64,000 bases of DNA, from positions 422,001 through 486,000 of the forward strand of contig NZ_CP107052.1 of NCBI RefSeq assembly GCF_025736875.1, in the 5' to 3' direction. Shown one piece after another: positions 25,358 through 38,754 of the stretch. Position numbers and translations under genes: made by a program. The stretch is from Candidatus Kirkpatrickella diaphorinae (GTDB taxonomy: Bacteria > Pseudomonadota > Alphaproteobacteria > Acetobacterales > Acetobacteraceae). Below the pieces are notes generated by a model, which saw only the letters and a program-made list of their open reading frames with translations, made no database searches and had not been told where the DNA came from. The stretch's first letter is position 1, and each line of letters starts with the position of its first letter.

Positions 25358-26710
25358 TCAGTAAGTCGAGGCTGTCGCGTCAGAGCTGTTCGGCGCACGT
25401 GACACGAGAAGCTGATTAATGCGGAACCCATCAACACTCACGACTTCAAAGCGGAAGCCTGCCGCCTCAATATGGTCCGCCTTGCGCGCCATGCGGCGGA
25501 GGCGATGCATGACAAATCCGCCAATCGTGTCAAACAGTTCCCGATCATCATCCATGCCATTAATATCGAGTTCACGAAAGACATCGCCAATAGGGGCCGC
25601 GCCATCGATAAGCCAGGAATGCGCATCGCGCCGCACGATGGCCTGCTCTTCAAACGGGCTGGCAAGCCCGTCCATCAACGCGCCCGTAATGTCTTTGAAT
25701 GTGATCAGCCCGACAATCAGGCCGTATTCATTGACGATCAGCGCAAATCCCGCATTATGAGCATCAAATTGTGCGAGCGTGTCCCAGAGATTCAACGTCT
25801 CCGGCAATGTTAAAACGTCACGTCGCAGATTTGACAGAAGATCCGACTTCTCCGTGCCGTTTTTCTTCAGAGGCGATTCATCGACGGCGGCCGCAAGGAT
25901 ATCCTCCGCGCGGACGGAGCCGATAATGTGATCCAGTCCGCCGCGACAGACAGGGTAGAGGGAGTAAGGTTTGGCGCGTACCTTGTCGCGCTGCCTCTCA
26001 ATGCCCTCATTCACATCGAGGAAGACAATTTCATCCCGAGGCGTCATAGCCGACGTGACGGAGCGATCCTGCAATGCCAGGACATTCTGGATCAATTGAT
26101 GCTCCTGCTTCAGCAGAGCGCCTGACGCGGTCCCCGCAGCGAGGATGGCGTTGAGATCCTCCTCCGTCACATTCTGGACGGTGGAGGCGGCGGGAATGCG
26201 CAGCAGATTGAGCAGAAAGTCGGAGATTTTCGTGAAAAGCCAGACAGCGGGGTAAAGCAGCTTCAGCGCGAGCGTGAGAAATACACCCATGCGCAGAGCG
26301 ATTCGATCCGGGTCATTTATCGCTACGCGTTTCGGCAGCAGATCCGCGAAGAGCACAAATAACCCGGTGACAAGCACGAACGATAGGGCCGCTGCGCTTT
26401 TGGTGCTGATGTCGTTGGTCACGCCCAATTGCATGAAGACACTGGCGAAGGCTGGCGTCAGGAGTTCACTCGACACCACACCGCCCAGAACGCCGACAGC
26501 ATTGAGGCAGATCTGTAAAACGGTAATGACCTGCCCGCTATTGCGCCGCAATTTCAGGAAGGTCTGCGCCCGGCCATCGCCCTGTTCCGCAAGGGAACGC
26601 AGGCGCATCTCCCGTGCTGCGGCAAAAGAAATCTCCGACAGGGAGATGAATATAGAGACAGCGATCAAGGCAAGCATTGACGCGGCTCCGAATAGAAACA
26701 GCGTCATCAA
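25358..26710 (-). CDS. CNNM/CorC-HlyC family protein (DUF21-CBS pair-transporter-associated domain)
   Basis: 450 residues in three parts. Residues 1-180 form a DUF21/CNNM membrane domain (ISLSEISFAAAREMRLRSLAEQGD, VITVLQICLNAVGVLGG, LFADLLPKRVAINDPDRIA). Residues about 215-345 hold two CBS motifs (SAMTPRDEIVFLDV and FALIVNEYGLIVGLITFKDI). The C-terminal CorC_HlyC domain follows (DGAAPIGDVFRELDI, ELFDTIGGFVMHRL). Relatives affect Mg2+/Co2+ handling and are often labelled haemolysin-like without being toxins. It follows ligA in the same direction, with a likely promoter of its own between them. Confidence 0.92.
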   Translation of the reverse strand: MMTLFLFGAASMLALIAVSIFISLSEISFAAAREMRLRSLAEQGDGRAQTFLKLRRNSGQVITVLQICLNAVGVLGGVVSSELLTPAFASVFMQLGVTNDISTKSAAALSFVLVTGLFVLFADLLPKRVAINDPDRIALRMGVFLTLALKLLYPAVWLFTKISDFLLNLLRIPAASTVQNVTEEDLNAILAAGTASGALLKQEHQLIQNVLALQDRSVTSAMTPRDEIVFLDVNEGIERQRDKVRAKPYSLYPVCRGGLDHIIGSVRAEDILAAAVDESPLKKNGTEKSDLLSNLRRDVLTLPETLNLWDTLAQFDAHNAGFALIVNEYGLIVGLITFKDITGALMDGLASPFEEQAIVRRDAHSWLIDGAAPIGDVFRELDINGMDDDRELFDTIGGFVMHRLRRMARKADHIEAAGFRFEVVSVDGFRINQLLVSRAPNSSDATASTY

Positions 26711-26753
26711 AATATCCTTACGCTCAGGTTAAGTGTACATCGCATAGGGTCAC

Positions 26754-26783
26754 ATTCTAGCCTTCGAATTGTGACGCTGCCAA
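26754..26783 (-). promoter_or_regulatory. Candidate sigma-70 promoter for the CorC-like gene
   Basis: On the minus strand TTGGCA (26783-26778), an 18-nt spacer and TAGAAT (26759-26754) lie between ligA and the CorC-like gene, giving a leader of about 40 nt. Confidence 0.45.
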
Positions 26784-26798
26784 GATAAAACGCATATT

Positions 26799-30550
<3,752 letters not shown>

Positions 30551-30629
30551 GAAAGCCGATCCTTATCCCTTGCGCGCGCATGGGCGGCGCGCCCCTCGAC
30601 TTTCATACGCATCGGGAGGAGGAACCGTT

Positions 30630-31505
30630 TTAAAAAATCCAGTTCCATGCACGCTTGAAGAAGTTCGGACGTTCTATTTTCGGGGGGACAGAGCCCTCTT
30701 TCGTGATCAGGCCGTTATAACGCAATGTGTCATAAGCGCGCTCATACCATCGGCTGCGCGGGTAGTTATAGCCGAGGACGGAGGCCGCCTTGCGCGCATC
30801 ATCCGTTAAGCCGAGCTGGAGATTGACCTCCACCAGTCGTTCTAAAGCTTCAGGCACGTGATTCGTCGTCTGGAAATCATCGACGACGCGCTGATAACGC
30901 CCGATTGCAGACTCGTAATTACGTTGCTTCTGGTAAAAACGCCCGACAAGCATTTCCTTGCCCGCAAGGTGATCACGGCACAGATCGATCTTGAGCCGCG
31001 CATCGCGTGCATAGGCCGTCTCGGGGTAGCGTGTTACGACCTCCTGCAAAGCGCCGAGCGCCTCAAGCGTCCCCTGCTGGTCACGATCCACCGTGCCGAT
31101 TTCTTCAAAGAAACAGAGCGCGCGCAGATAATAGGCGTAAGCGGCGTCCGGACTGGTGGGGTGAAGGAGAAGGTAGCGCTCAAGCTGCTGAACCGCCTGC
31201 GGGTAGGCGTTCTGCAGATAGAAGGCATAACCCTCCATCAACTCGGCATTACCGACATAGCCTGAATAAGGGTAGTTTTGCTGCAAGGTTTCGAATTGCT
31301 CACTCGCCAGCTTGTAGCGACCGGCATGCAGGGCATCGATACCGTAATTATAGAGTGTTTCCGGGCTGCCGACCGTTTTCGGGGCAGGTGTGTCGTCATG
31401 GTGAGCGCACGCCACAAGGGCGAGGGCACTCAGGACGGAACAGGTCACAACGCTGGAGCGCGCCCGCTTGGCGCTTCGAAATTCAAAATCGATTTTCACG
31501 TGCAT
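30630..31505 (-). CDS. bamD: Outer membrane protein assembly factor BamD
   Basis: A lipoprotein partner of BamA in inserting beta-barrel proteins. The leader ends in lipobox LVAC (Cys about 33), with a somewhat long basic N-terminal region, so a later start inside it is possible. Five TPR-like repeats follow (LYNYGIDALHAGRYKLASEQFETL, YVGNAELMEGYAFYLQ, YAYYLRALCFFEEIG, YARDARLKIDLCRDHLAGKEMLVGRFY, all split here). The C-terminus is FFKRAWNWIF. Its position between lpxC and recN is standard in alphaproteobacteria. Confidence 0.94.
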   Translation of the reverse strand: MHVKIDFEFRSAKRARSSVVTCSVLSALALVACAHHDDTPAPKTVGSPETLYNYGIDALHAGRYKLASEQFETLQQNYPYSGYVGNAELMEGYAFYLQNAYPQAVQQLERYLLLHPTSPDAAYAYYLRALCFFEEIGTVDRDQQGTLEALGALQEVVTRYPETAYARDARLKIDLCRDHLAGKEMLVGRFYQKQRNYESAIGRYQRVVDDFQTTNHVPEALERLVEVNLQLGLTDDARKAASVLGYNYPRSRWYERAYDTLRYNGLITKEGSVPPKIERPNFFKRAWNWIF

Positions 31506-31578
31506 GCCGACTCTTCCGGTGATCTGAAATCTTATAGCATGCCTCCGCTATTGCGGAAGCCCCAACACGCAATGAAAA

Positions 31579-32583
31579 CTAGGCGACGGCGTGGAGGGGT
31601 GCATTGACGCCATGAAGGGGCGATATCGCACGCCAATTGGCCTTGTCGGCGAAAACGGCACGAAGGAGCCGGTTATTGATGTCGTGCCCGCATTTATATC
31701 CGACGAATTGCCCCTCAATCGGAGCGCCTGTGAGATACATGTCCCCGATCGCATCGAGGATTTTATGTCGGGCGCATTCATCCTGATATCGAAAACCCCC
31801 TTCATTGAGGATTTTGGCGCCATCGACCACAACAGCATTATCGAGGGAACCGCCTTTCGCCAGCCCGGCTTTACGCAGCGCCTCGATTTCCTTCATATTG
31901 ACAAAAGTGCGGCTCTCACAAATGTCGCGGCGGAAAATGGCCTCTGACAAAGTGATGTCCCGATGCTGAAATCCGATCGCCTGCGCGGAGAAATCAATTG
32001 AGACGCTCAGGCTGAAAGCGCCTTCCTGCGGGCGCAACTCAGCGAATGCACCGTGCAATCCCGTGACACGCACGACACGTTTGACGGAAATAATCGGGCA
32101 GGGTGCGCCAAGATTTTGTCGCCCCGCACACCGGATGAGAAAATCAAACGCGGCGGAGGAGCCATCAAAAACCGGTGTTTCCGGTCCATCGAGCGTGATC
32201 AGCGCATTTGTGATGTGATTGGCATGAAGCGCCGCCATAAGATGTTCAATCGTGGCAACGCGTATGTGCGGCGCATCCGCAACCCCGATGACGGTGCTGA
32301 GGCGCGTGTCGATCACATGGTCATAAAGCGCGGGGATAAGCGGGGAGCCCGGTAGATCCGTACGCTGAAAGCAGATGCCGAAGCCCGCCGGTGCCGGCAA
32401 AAGCGCAAGATTGACCTCATGCCCCGAATGAAGCGCGACGCCGCGGCAATGAATGGGATTGGCGAAACTCGTCTGATAGCGAAGGGAAAGATGACCCTGC
32501 CCGTGACCATGACGGTTTGCGGGGGAGAGCGGCGCGTCGAGATCGCGTGCTTCCTCAGGTGGCGAACCGGCCAGACCGTGCAT
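31579..32583 (-). CDS. lpxC: UDP-3-O-acyl-N-acetylglucosamine deacetylase LpxC
   Basis: The committed Zn2+ enzyme of lipid A synthesis. I start it at the ATG at 32583, preceded by GAGGGG at good distance, giving 334 residues; a longer frame has no family content. Landmarks: GVALHSGHEVNL, the zinc His in TIEHLMAALHANHI, TRLSTVIG, CESRTFV, and a second zinc cluster of ARHKILDAIGD with the catalytic YKCGHDINNRLL His near the C-terminus. An N-terminal extension of about 30 residues precedes the usual start. The gene lies 73 nt upstream of bamD. Confidence 0.97.
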   Translation of the reverse strand: MHGLAGSPPEEARDLDAPLSPANRHGHGQGHLSLRYQTSFANPIHCRGVALHSGHEVNLALLPAPAGFGICFQRTDLPGSPLIPALYDHVIDTRLSTVIGVADAPHIRVATIEHLMAALHANHITNALITLDGPETPVFDGSSAAFDFLIRCAGRQNLGAPCPIISVKRVVRVTGLHGAFAELRPQEGAFSLSVSIDFSAQAIGFQHRDITLSEAIFRRDICESRTFVNMKEIEALRKAGLAKGGSLDNAVVVDGAKILNEGGFRYQDECARHKILDAIGDMYLTGAPIEGQFVGYKCGHDINNRLLRAVFADKANWRAISPLHGVNAPLHAVA

Positions 32584-32726
32584 GACATTCCCCTCAGGAG
32601 TAGTTGATGCGCCGGGGCGCAGTCTTTCTTTTACGCCGGGAGAATGGCGCATGCCAGTCAAGCTTTGTTGCCAAATGTTACGTTGCCGGGGGATTTGAAA
32701 CCATTTTCTCAATGGCTTCCAGGGTG

Positions 32727-32768
32727 AGAGAGGGCCTTTCACGTGTCAGAACGCGTCCGGCCCTCCCT
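32727..32768 (-). terminator. Hairpin downstream of ftsZ
   Basis: On the minus strand AGGGAGGGCC pairs with GGCCCTCTCT (one G-U) across a 22-nt loop, beginning 10 nt after the ftsZ stop. There is no U-run, so it may attenuate rather than stop transcription into lpxC. Confidence 0.4.
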
Positions 32769-32777
32769 AAGGCTGCT

Positions 32778-34217
32778 TCAACGATCCCGGCGGAGGAAAG
32801 CGGGGATATCGAGCGCTTCATCATCATTCGGATCAAGCTGCGCCTGACCCGGTTTGAAATCGGCGCGCTCCACGATCGTTGGCTCCGCGCGGACAGGCGT
32901 TGCGTCCGACGCACCGTTCGGGGCTGGTCTTCCCCGCAGGACACCGGTTACCAGACCCATGAATCCGCGGGAATGCGGGGGCTCAGGCGCCGGCTGCGCC
33001 CCGGAGAAAAGCCCGGAACGCGGGGAGGGCGCACGCACCGGCTCAGTCGGGCGCATCGGTGCGGCGGCAGTGCGCGGTGCCTCCTGAGACGCGGATGGCG
33101 GGGGGGTGACGCTTGCGCCTCCGGAGATATCACGCTCTGAGGTGGCGTCGCGCTTCTCATCGCTCGCGCCCGCATCTGACTGCGCCTGGGAGGCAGCTTT
33201 CTCAGCCTCTGCGGCGCGCGCAGCCTCCATCGCGGCGGCGGCCTTGGCGGCGTCAATACCGGTTGCAACGACGGAAACGCGGATGCGGCCATTTAACTCC
33301 GGATCAATGGCGGACCCCCAGATGATCGTCGCATCCTCGGCGACTTCCTGCCGGATGCGCTCCGCCGCCTGATCGACTTCATAAAGCGTCATATCGTCGC
33401 CGCCTGTGATGTTGATCAGCAGCCCGCGCGCCCCGGCCATCGATGTATCATCAAGAAGCGGGTTGGAGATCGCATCATTTGCCGCCATCAGGGCGCGGTC
33501 TTCACCCTCTGCCTCACCTGTCCCCATCATGGCCTTGCCCATTTCAGCCATGACCGTGCGGATATCGGCGAAGTCAAGATTAATGAGTCCCGGCGCCAGC
33601 ATCAGATCCGTCACGCCGCGCACGCCCATATAAAGCACTTTATCCGCCATCTTAAAGGCTTCGCGCAATGTTGTGCGCTCAGACGCCATGCGGAAGAGAT
33701 TTTGATTGGGAATGACGATCAGCGTATCGACATATTGCTGCAATTCAGCAACCCCGGCATCAGCCAGGACCTTACGTTTCTGTCCTTCAAAAGCGAAAGG
33801 CGTGCTGACAACCCCGACCGTCAGTATTTTGCGCTCACGCGCCATTTTCGCGATGACCGGGGCGGCGCCTGTCCCTGTGCCGCCACCCATACCGGCCGTC
33901 ACGAAAATCATGTGGGCACCCTCAATGTGGCGGGTGATCTCATCCGCGGCTTCCTCCGCTGCGGCGCGCCCGATTTCCGGCTTTGCGCCCGCGCCGAGGC
34001 CCTGTGTCAAATGTGGCCCTAATTGCACCCGTCGCTCCGCCTTGGCATTGGCCAGAGCCTGGGCGTCCGTGTTGGCAACCACAAATTCGACACCCTGTAG
34101 TTGCATCTCGATCATGTTATTGACGGCATTCATCCCGCCGCCGCCGACGCCAATAACCGTGATTTTGGGAGAAAAATCGGAATGGGTGAATTGCGGGGCG
34201 GTGAGATTGAGCGTCAT
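32778..34217 (-). CDS. ftsZ: Cell division protein FtsZ
   Basis: The tubulin-like GTPase that builds the Z ring. From the ATG at 34217 it has 479 residues; a longer frame adds an unlikely leader. The N-terminal GTPase domain has [17 protein letters not shown], the tubulin signature [10 protein letters not shown] (111-120) and the T7 loop [11 protein letters not shown]. The globular core ends near residue 320. A Pro/Ala/Arg-rich disordered linker of about 130 residues follows, then the C-terminal peptide [12 protein letters not shown] that binds FtsA. The spacing to ftsA (280 nt) is the largest inside the cluster, so it probably has its own promoter. Confidence 0.98.
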   Translation of the reverse strand: MTLNLTAPQFTHSDFSPKITVIGVGGGGMNAVNNMIEMQLQGVEFVVANTDAQALANAKAERRVQLGPHLTQGLGAGAKPEIGRAAAEEAADEITRHIEGAHMIFVTAGMGGGTGTGAAPVIAKMARERKILTVGVVSTPFAFEGQKRKVLADAGVAELQQYVDTLIVIPNQNLFRMASERTTLREAFKMADKVLYMGVRGVTDLMLAPGLINLDFADIRTVMAEMGKAMMGTGEAEGEDRALMAANDAISNPLLDDTSMAGARGLLINITGGDDMTLYEVDQAAERIRQEVAEDATIIWGSAIDPELNGRIRVSVVATGIDAAKAAAAMEAARAAEAEKAASQAQSDAGASDEKRDATSERDISGGASVTPPPSASQEAPRTAAAPMRPTEPVRAPSPRSGLFSGAQPAPEPPHSRGFMGLVTGVLRGRPAPNGASDATPVRAEPTIVERADFKPGQAQLDPNDDEALDIPAFLRRDR

Positions 34218-34475
34218 TTGGAATCCAGAGCCAGAATCGGGTTTGCGAACTATCAATATTTGGCGGGGAGCGCATCCTCGCGCGCACTCGCGTCAAATCT
34301 TTGAGGCCAGTCAGACCATTTATAAAAGGTCCTGCTTACTTGAAAAGGCTTTAAAAGGTGTTCCAATAGTAAACTCCCATTCCATCAAGCAGGCAAGGCG
34401 TGGCGGGCCTGTCTACCCTGCGCGTGTGGTTTATCGCCCTGTGGGGCGCGCCGCACGCATGAAGTTTGCCAATAA
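34218..34475 (-). promoter_or_regulatory. ftsA-ftsZ intergenic region, likely to contain an ftsZ promoter
   Basis: About 260 nt with no gene, the only sizeable gap within the division cluster apart from ftsZ-lpxC. A weak match (TTGCCT, 18-19 nt, TTACTA/TACTAT on the minus strand, near 34366-34395) is the best promoter-like pair I see. The position alone supports independent ftsZ transcription. Confidence 0.35.
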
Positions 34476-34502
34476 ATGACTCACCTCGCGGACCTGAGTC
34501 AT
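34476..34502 (-). terminator. Hairpin overlapping the ftsA stop codon
   Basis: A perfect 8-bp inverted repeat (ATGACTCA and TGAGTCAT, 11-nt loop) whose first arm includes the TGA stop of ftsA, followed on the minus strand by TTATTGG. It may limit readthrough from ftsA into ftsZ or protect the 3' end. Confidence 0.5.
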
Positions 34503-35875
34503 CCTCGTAATCTTTGAATGAAGCGCAACAGAGCGTGCTGAGTTCGCGGCTCAGGTGAATAAGCGTCCTTGAAATTTGCATCCGCCCCCGTCGCCCAGGC
34601 CAATAAGCCTGACGCCGTGGCGAACCCGGCGGCATTTGCGCCCGTTTCCGGCAGGCCGGAAATATGCATGGGGCGTCCCAGTCGAACCGGTCGATTGAGG
34701 ATGCGCGCGGCGGTCAGGCCCAGCCCTTCGAGAAGGGAGGCCCCGCCCGTGATCACCACCCGCTCTCGCGAGGCGCGGCCGAAACCGGCCTCCGCGAGGC
34801 GGTCACGCACCAGTTCCAGCGTTTCTTCAATCCGCGGCCGGATGGCGGTGACGAGGCGCGCGCGTGAGACGCGATTGAGGGAGCCCGTGCGCTCCCCGAT
34901 CAACTGAACCGGAAATGTATCCCGCGAGTCTTCAATCGCGACATCGGCCGCGCCATATTTCGTTTTGAGACGCTCCGCCTCATCCAGGGAGACGGAGAGG
35001 TAACCCGCCAGATCGCGCGTGACATGCAGCCCCCCTACCGGGATGAAACTCGTATGCAGCAATGCGCCCTCACCAAATACGGCGATGGATGTCGTCCCAC
35101 CCCCCATATCGATCACGGTCGCGCCGAGGTCACGCTCATCCTCCGCGAGAACAGCCAGACCGGAGGCGAAAGGCGCAGAGACAAAATTGCGCACTTTGAG
35201 TTCCGCACGTGAGACGGCGGAAGTCAGGGTCGCCAGCGCGTTGGAGGCAGCGTCGACCACGTGCAGCCGCGCCGTCAATTGCTCACAAAGCTGTCCGCGC
35301 GGGTCAACGAGCCCGCCAATATCATCGACGATAAAGCCGATCGGCATGGTGTGTATGACGCTGCGCCCCTCCGCCACGGCGCGCATCTGCCCTTCCGCCA
35401 CGACGCGCTCCATATCCGCTTCCGTGACTTCCCGCCCGCCAATCGGCATGCGCGCGTTATAAAGGTTGCTGGTCGGCTGCCCGCAGGAGAGATTGATGGT
35501 AACTTCATCGAGGCGGCGATCAGCAGCCTCTTCCGCCTGGCCCACCGTGGCACGAATGGCGCGCTCTGCCTCCGCAAAATCAATGACCGTGCCATTTCGG
35601 ATACCGTGGGATCGCCGCCATCCATAGCCGAGGATGCGTAACATACCATTTGTTTCCGCACGCCCGATCAGACATGTCATTTTTGTGGAGCCGATATCCA
35701 GCACGCCGAAAACGCCAGGGCGAACGTAGCGTGGCGGCGGTGGCTCATCCAAAGGAGGCAATGACAGGATTTCGCTTTCAGCGCGGCCTGACGATTTGCG
35801 CGCGATTGAGCGCTCCTCCGGCGGTACGGCGGTGCGGTTTGAAAGCATCACGGGTTTCTGCGGATTATCTGTCAT
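34499..35875 (-). CDS. ftsA: Cell division protein FtsA
   Basis: The actin-like ATPase that tethers FtsZ to the membrane. 458 residues with a disordered N-terminal extension of about 50 residues, then the phosphate-1 motif VLDIGSTKMTCLIG, domain 1C (NLSCGQPTSNLY), the phosphate-2 motif VIDMGGGTTSIAVFGEG, the adenosine motif VVITGGASLLEGL, and a C-terminal region ending in a basic amphipathic segment (HALLRFIQRLRG) that should bind the membrane. The ftsQ gene lies 28 nt upstream. Confidence 0.97.
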   Translation of the reverse strand: MTDNPQKPVMLSNRTAVPPEERSIARKSSGRAESEILSLPPLDEPPPPRYVRPGVFGVLDIGSTKMTCLIGRAETNGMLRILGYGWRRSHGIRNGTVIDFAEAERAIRATVGQAEEAADRRLDEVTINLSCGQPTSNLYNARMPIGGREVTEADMERVVAEGQMRAVAEGRSVIHTMPIGFIVDDIGGLVDPRGQLCEQLTARLHVVDAASNALATLTSAVSRAELKVRNFVSAPFASGLAVLAEDERDLGATVIDMGGGTTSIAVFGEGALLHTSFIPVGGLHVTRDLAGYLSVSLDEAERLKTKYGAADVAIEDSRDTFPVQLIGERTGSLNRVSRARLVTAIRPRIEETLELVRDRLAEAGFGRASRERVVITGGASLLEGLGLTAARILNRPVRLGRPMHISGLPETGANAAGFATASGLLAWATGADANFKDAYSPEPRTQHALLRFIQRLRG

Positions 35876-35903
35876 GATGTTGCGTCGCGCTCAGCCAGTC
35901 TCG

Positions 35904-36917
35904 TCAGGGCGTCAAAGGGAGAGGAAGCGTGCGGCCCGAAAAAGGCGGCGCGCGGGGCGGTGTCGGAACATTGTCTCCATGTGGGGACTTATCCGGCGGA
36001 TGGCCATCGGACGGCGCTTTTCCGGGGGCTGCATGTTGCGCTTTGAGGAGATCCTGCGCCGCATTATTGCTGACAGATTGAGAAGGCGGCAGGCGGATCA
36101 CCATGCGATCAGGGAGACGCATATCGATAAGGGGGACGGGGCGTTCTAGCAGGCGAAATTTCTGCTGATAGCTTGTCAGGCGCTCCAACGCTTCCCGCTC
36201 ATGCCCTTCGGGGAGATAAATCTGCGTGCCATCCTTCAGCAGAAGCGTCCAACGACGATGCCCCACCCGGATGGAGGCGGCGACAAAAGGCCGGACGACC
36301 GGCGCGTCGGCTAAAGCGGCGAGGAAATCCGGCGCCGCCTTATCCGCCCCGTCACCCACCACAAGCGGAAGCGACATAAAAGCCCGGACGTGATCACGCA
36401 GCCCGAATGCATCGGCAATCTGCTCCCCATCCCGGTTGATCAGCATAAATTTGCCTTTGATCTGCCAGATGGCCAGCGGGTCACGTTCCTCAAGCACGAT
36501 GCGCACTGTATCGGGCATACGCCGCTGAACCGTGACATTTGAGACAAACAGCAACGCACTCAGACGTTTCTGCGCGTCCGCAATTGCAAAACTGAAAATG
36601 GGTTTCCCGCGCGCTGCGCCCAAAGCTTTTTCCACCTCCGCCCGCGATGTCAGTCGCGCACCAATAATATCGATGTGGTTGATGGGTAATAAAGTATGGT
36701 CCTCCAACCAGGATCTGAAAATATCGTTCCGCGATTGTGAAATCTGCTGAAAAAAAAGGTAACCGCACCCGCCCAGCACCGCGACGAGGAGTGTCACAAA
36801 GATAATCTGCGGCGCGGTGCGCCGGACGCGCCGCAGAAACATCGCGATGCGGGAGGGGCGGTCCTGAAGATAGACGTCGCGTGCCGGCGGCTTTCTCTCT
36901 GATCGAGCCCTTGTCAT
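35904..36917 (-). CDS. ftsQ: Cell division protein FtsQ
   Basis: A bitopic divisome protein linking early and late components. I start it at the ATG at 36917, which overlaps the ddlB stop by 4 nt, giving 337 residues. There is a basic cytoplasmic tail of about 40 residues, one transmembrane helix (IIFVTLLVAVLGGCGYLFFQQ), a POTRA domain (INHIDIIGARLTSRAEVEKAL) and a beta domain (TLLLKDGTQIYLPEGHEREALERL then IDMRLPDRMVIRLP). The C-terminal 50 residues are a Pro/Ala-rich extension. Confidence 0.93.
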   Translation of the reverse strand: MTRARSERKPPARDVYLQDRPSRIAMFLRRVRRTAPQIIFVTLLVAVLGGCGYLFFQQISQSRNDIFRSWLEDHTLLPINHIDIIGARLTSRAEVEKALGAARGKPIFSFAIADAQKRLSALLFVSNVTVQRRMPDTVRIVLEERDPLAIWQIKGKFMLINRDGEQIADAFGLRDHVRAFMSLPLVVGDGADKAAPDFLAALADAPVVRPFVAASIRVGHRRWTLLLKDGTQIYLPEGHEREALERLTSYQQKFRLLERPVPLIDMRLPDRMVIRLPPSQSVSNNAAQDLLKAQHAAPGKAPSDGHPPDKSPHGDNVPTPPRAPPFSGRTLPLPLTP

Positions 36918-37861
36918 CCCCGCACCTTGCGTCGACCCCAGGCCTCCTGCACGATCCAGTCGCAAAGTTGGGAAAAATCCATCCCGCAATGGGCCGCCTG
37001 CTCGGGCAATAACGAGGTCGGGGTCATGCCCGGTTGCGTGTTGACTTCAAGAATGACCAGTCCGCTTTCCGACCGCGACTCATCATATCGGAAGTCCGCG
37101 CGCGTGGCGCCGCGGCAGCCCAGAGCCGCGTGGGCCTCTCGAGCATAGCGCAGCGCATCCTCAAAAATCCGCCCGGGTATGTCGGCTGGCAAACTGTGCC
37201 GTGATCCACCGGCAGCATATTTGGCGTGGTAATTGTAAAACCCGTCCTGCGCGGACTCAGCCACAATATCCGTGACGGTGAGGGGGCGCTCGCCCAGCAC
37301 GCTGACAGTCAATTCCCGCCCTGGGATGAAGGCTTCAGCCAGAAGGATGTCACCGTAGGCCCAGCCAGACGCAATATCCCGTCGCTGTGTCGCTGCATCA
37401 TCACCTTTGATGACATGCACCCCGAAAGACGAGCCTTCCGCGACGGGTTTGACAACATAAGGCGTTTCGAACGGATGTGCGGCGGCAAGTTCTGCCGGGG
37501 TGAGGAGTTTGCCCGGTGCGATGGGGATGCCAGCCGCCGCGAAAATCTGGCGCGAGGCGACTTTATTCATGGCGAGAGAGGAGGTGCGTATGTCGCAATG
37601 CGTGTAAGGCAGGTCCAGCCATTCCAACACGCCCTGAATGGCGCCATCCTCCCCGAGTGGGCCATGAAGGTTATTGAAGACCACATCCGGCGTGCAGGCC
37701 CGAATTTCCTGGATCATGGCGGCAATATCTGCACCGACATCAATCAGGGTCGTGGCATAACCATGTGCTTGCAGGCCGTCCGCCACGGCGCGGCCGCCTC
37801 TCAGGCTGACATCTCGCTCATGGCTGATGCCACCATGCAGGATCGCGACGTGAAGGCTCAT
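36914..37861 (-). CDS. ddlB: D-alanine--D-alanine ligase
   Basis: An ATP-grasp ligase making D-Ala-D-Ala for the peptidoglycan stem. Landmarks: VAILHGGISHERDVSLRGG, VVFNNLHGPLGEDGAIQGVLEWL, TPYVVKPVAEGSSFGVHVI, ILLAEAFIPGRELTVSVLGE, and the metal-binding VILEVNTQPGMTPTSLLPEQA. Length 315 is normal. It overlaps both ftsQ and murB by 4 nt. Confidence 0.97.
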   Translation of the reverse strand: MSLHVAILHGGISHERDVSLRGGRAVADGLQAHGYATTLIDVGADIAAMIQEIRACTPDVVFNNLHGPLGEDGAIQGVLEWLDLPYTHCDIRTSSLAMNKVASRQIFAAAGIPIAPGKLLTPAELAAAHPFETPYVVKPVAEGSSFGVHVIKGDDAATQRRDIASGWAYGDILLAEAFIPGRELTVSVLGERPLTVTDIVAESAQDGFYNYHAKYAAGGSRHSLPADIPGRIFEDALRYAREAHAALGCRGATRADFRYDESRSESGLVILEVNTQPGMTPTSLLPEQAAHCGMDFSQLCDWIVQEAWGRRKVRG

Positions 37862-38754
37862 CGCGTTTCTCCCAATCTTTTAATTTCCCAGTCCAACTGT
37901 ACCTGCGCATGTTTCAGGACTTTCTGTCGCACCGTCTCGCCAAGCGCTTCAAGGTCCGCACTGGTAGCGTCACCGAGGTTAAGGAGAAAGTTACAATGTT
38001 TTTCACTGACCTGCGCGCCCCCGTGCCGAAGGCCCCGGCACCCCGCCGCGTCAATCAACGCCCAGGCCTTCTGGCCTGTCGGATTGCGGAAGGTTGACCC
38101 GCCCGTTCGCGCCCGCACGGGCTGACTTTCATCGCGTTGCGCTTTGATCTCAGCCATGTGGGCGCGGATCTTGACGGGCTCCGCGGGCTTGCCGTTCAGG
38201 GCGACGCGCAGCACGATGGCCCCTTCCGGCAATGTCGCGTGGCGATATGAGAATTTGAGGTCAGCATGGCCTAACCGCTGAACATGGCCCCGCCGGTCCA
38301 TGATCTCCGCCCAGCTCAGAACCTTACTTGTGTCGGAACCGTGCGCGCCGGCATTCATGATGACGGCACCGCCAATGGCGCCCGGTATGCCGATCATGAA
38401 TTCCATTCCCGAAAGCCCCCAGGCGGCAGCCTGCTCGGAGACTGTCGTGTCGAGAGCGGCCGCGCCTGCAATCACATCATCACCCTGGCGCATCACTTGC
38501 GCGAACGCGCCCCCAAGACGGATGACGAGCCCCTTAATGCCGCCATCGCGTATAATCACGTTGGAGCACGCTCCGAGCACGGTGACCAGCATGCGCGGGT
38601 CAAGCTGTCGGAGGAGCTGGGCAAGATCCTCACGATCCGCCGGGGTGAAAAGCGCCTCAGCGTTCCCCCCCGTGCGGAACCAGCTTCTCGGGCCGAGGGG
38701 CGCATCGAATTGCAGGCGGCCCCTGACTTTGGCCTGTCGAAGGCGCGCCATCAT
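37858..38754 (-). CDS. murB: UDP-N-acetylenolpyruvoylglucosamine reductase MurB
   Basis: An FAD enzyme reducing the enolpyruvyl group to give UDP-MurNAc. FAD-binding segments are present ([43 protein letters not shown], and [22 protein letters not shown], each contiguous in the protein). The catalytic serine lies in [17 protein letters not shown]. Length 298. It overlaps murC and ddlB by 4 nt. Confidence 0.97.
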   Translation of the reverse strand: MMARLRQAKVRGRLQFDAPLGPRSWFRTGGNAEALFTPADREDLAQLLRQLDPRMLVTVLGACSNVIIRDGGIKGLVIRLGGAFAQVMRQGDDVIAGAAALDTTVSEQAAAWGLSGMEFMIGIPGAIGGAVIMNAGAHGSDTSKVLSWAEIMDRRGHVQRLGHADLKFSYRHATLPEGAIVLRVALNGKPAEPVKIRAHMAEIKAQRDESQPVRARTGGSTFRNPTGQKAWALIDAAGCRGLRHGGAQVSEKHCNFLLNLGDATSADLEALGETVRQKVLKHAQVQLDWEIKRLGETR

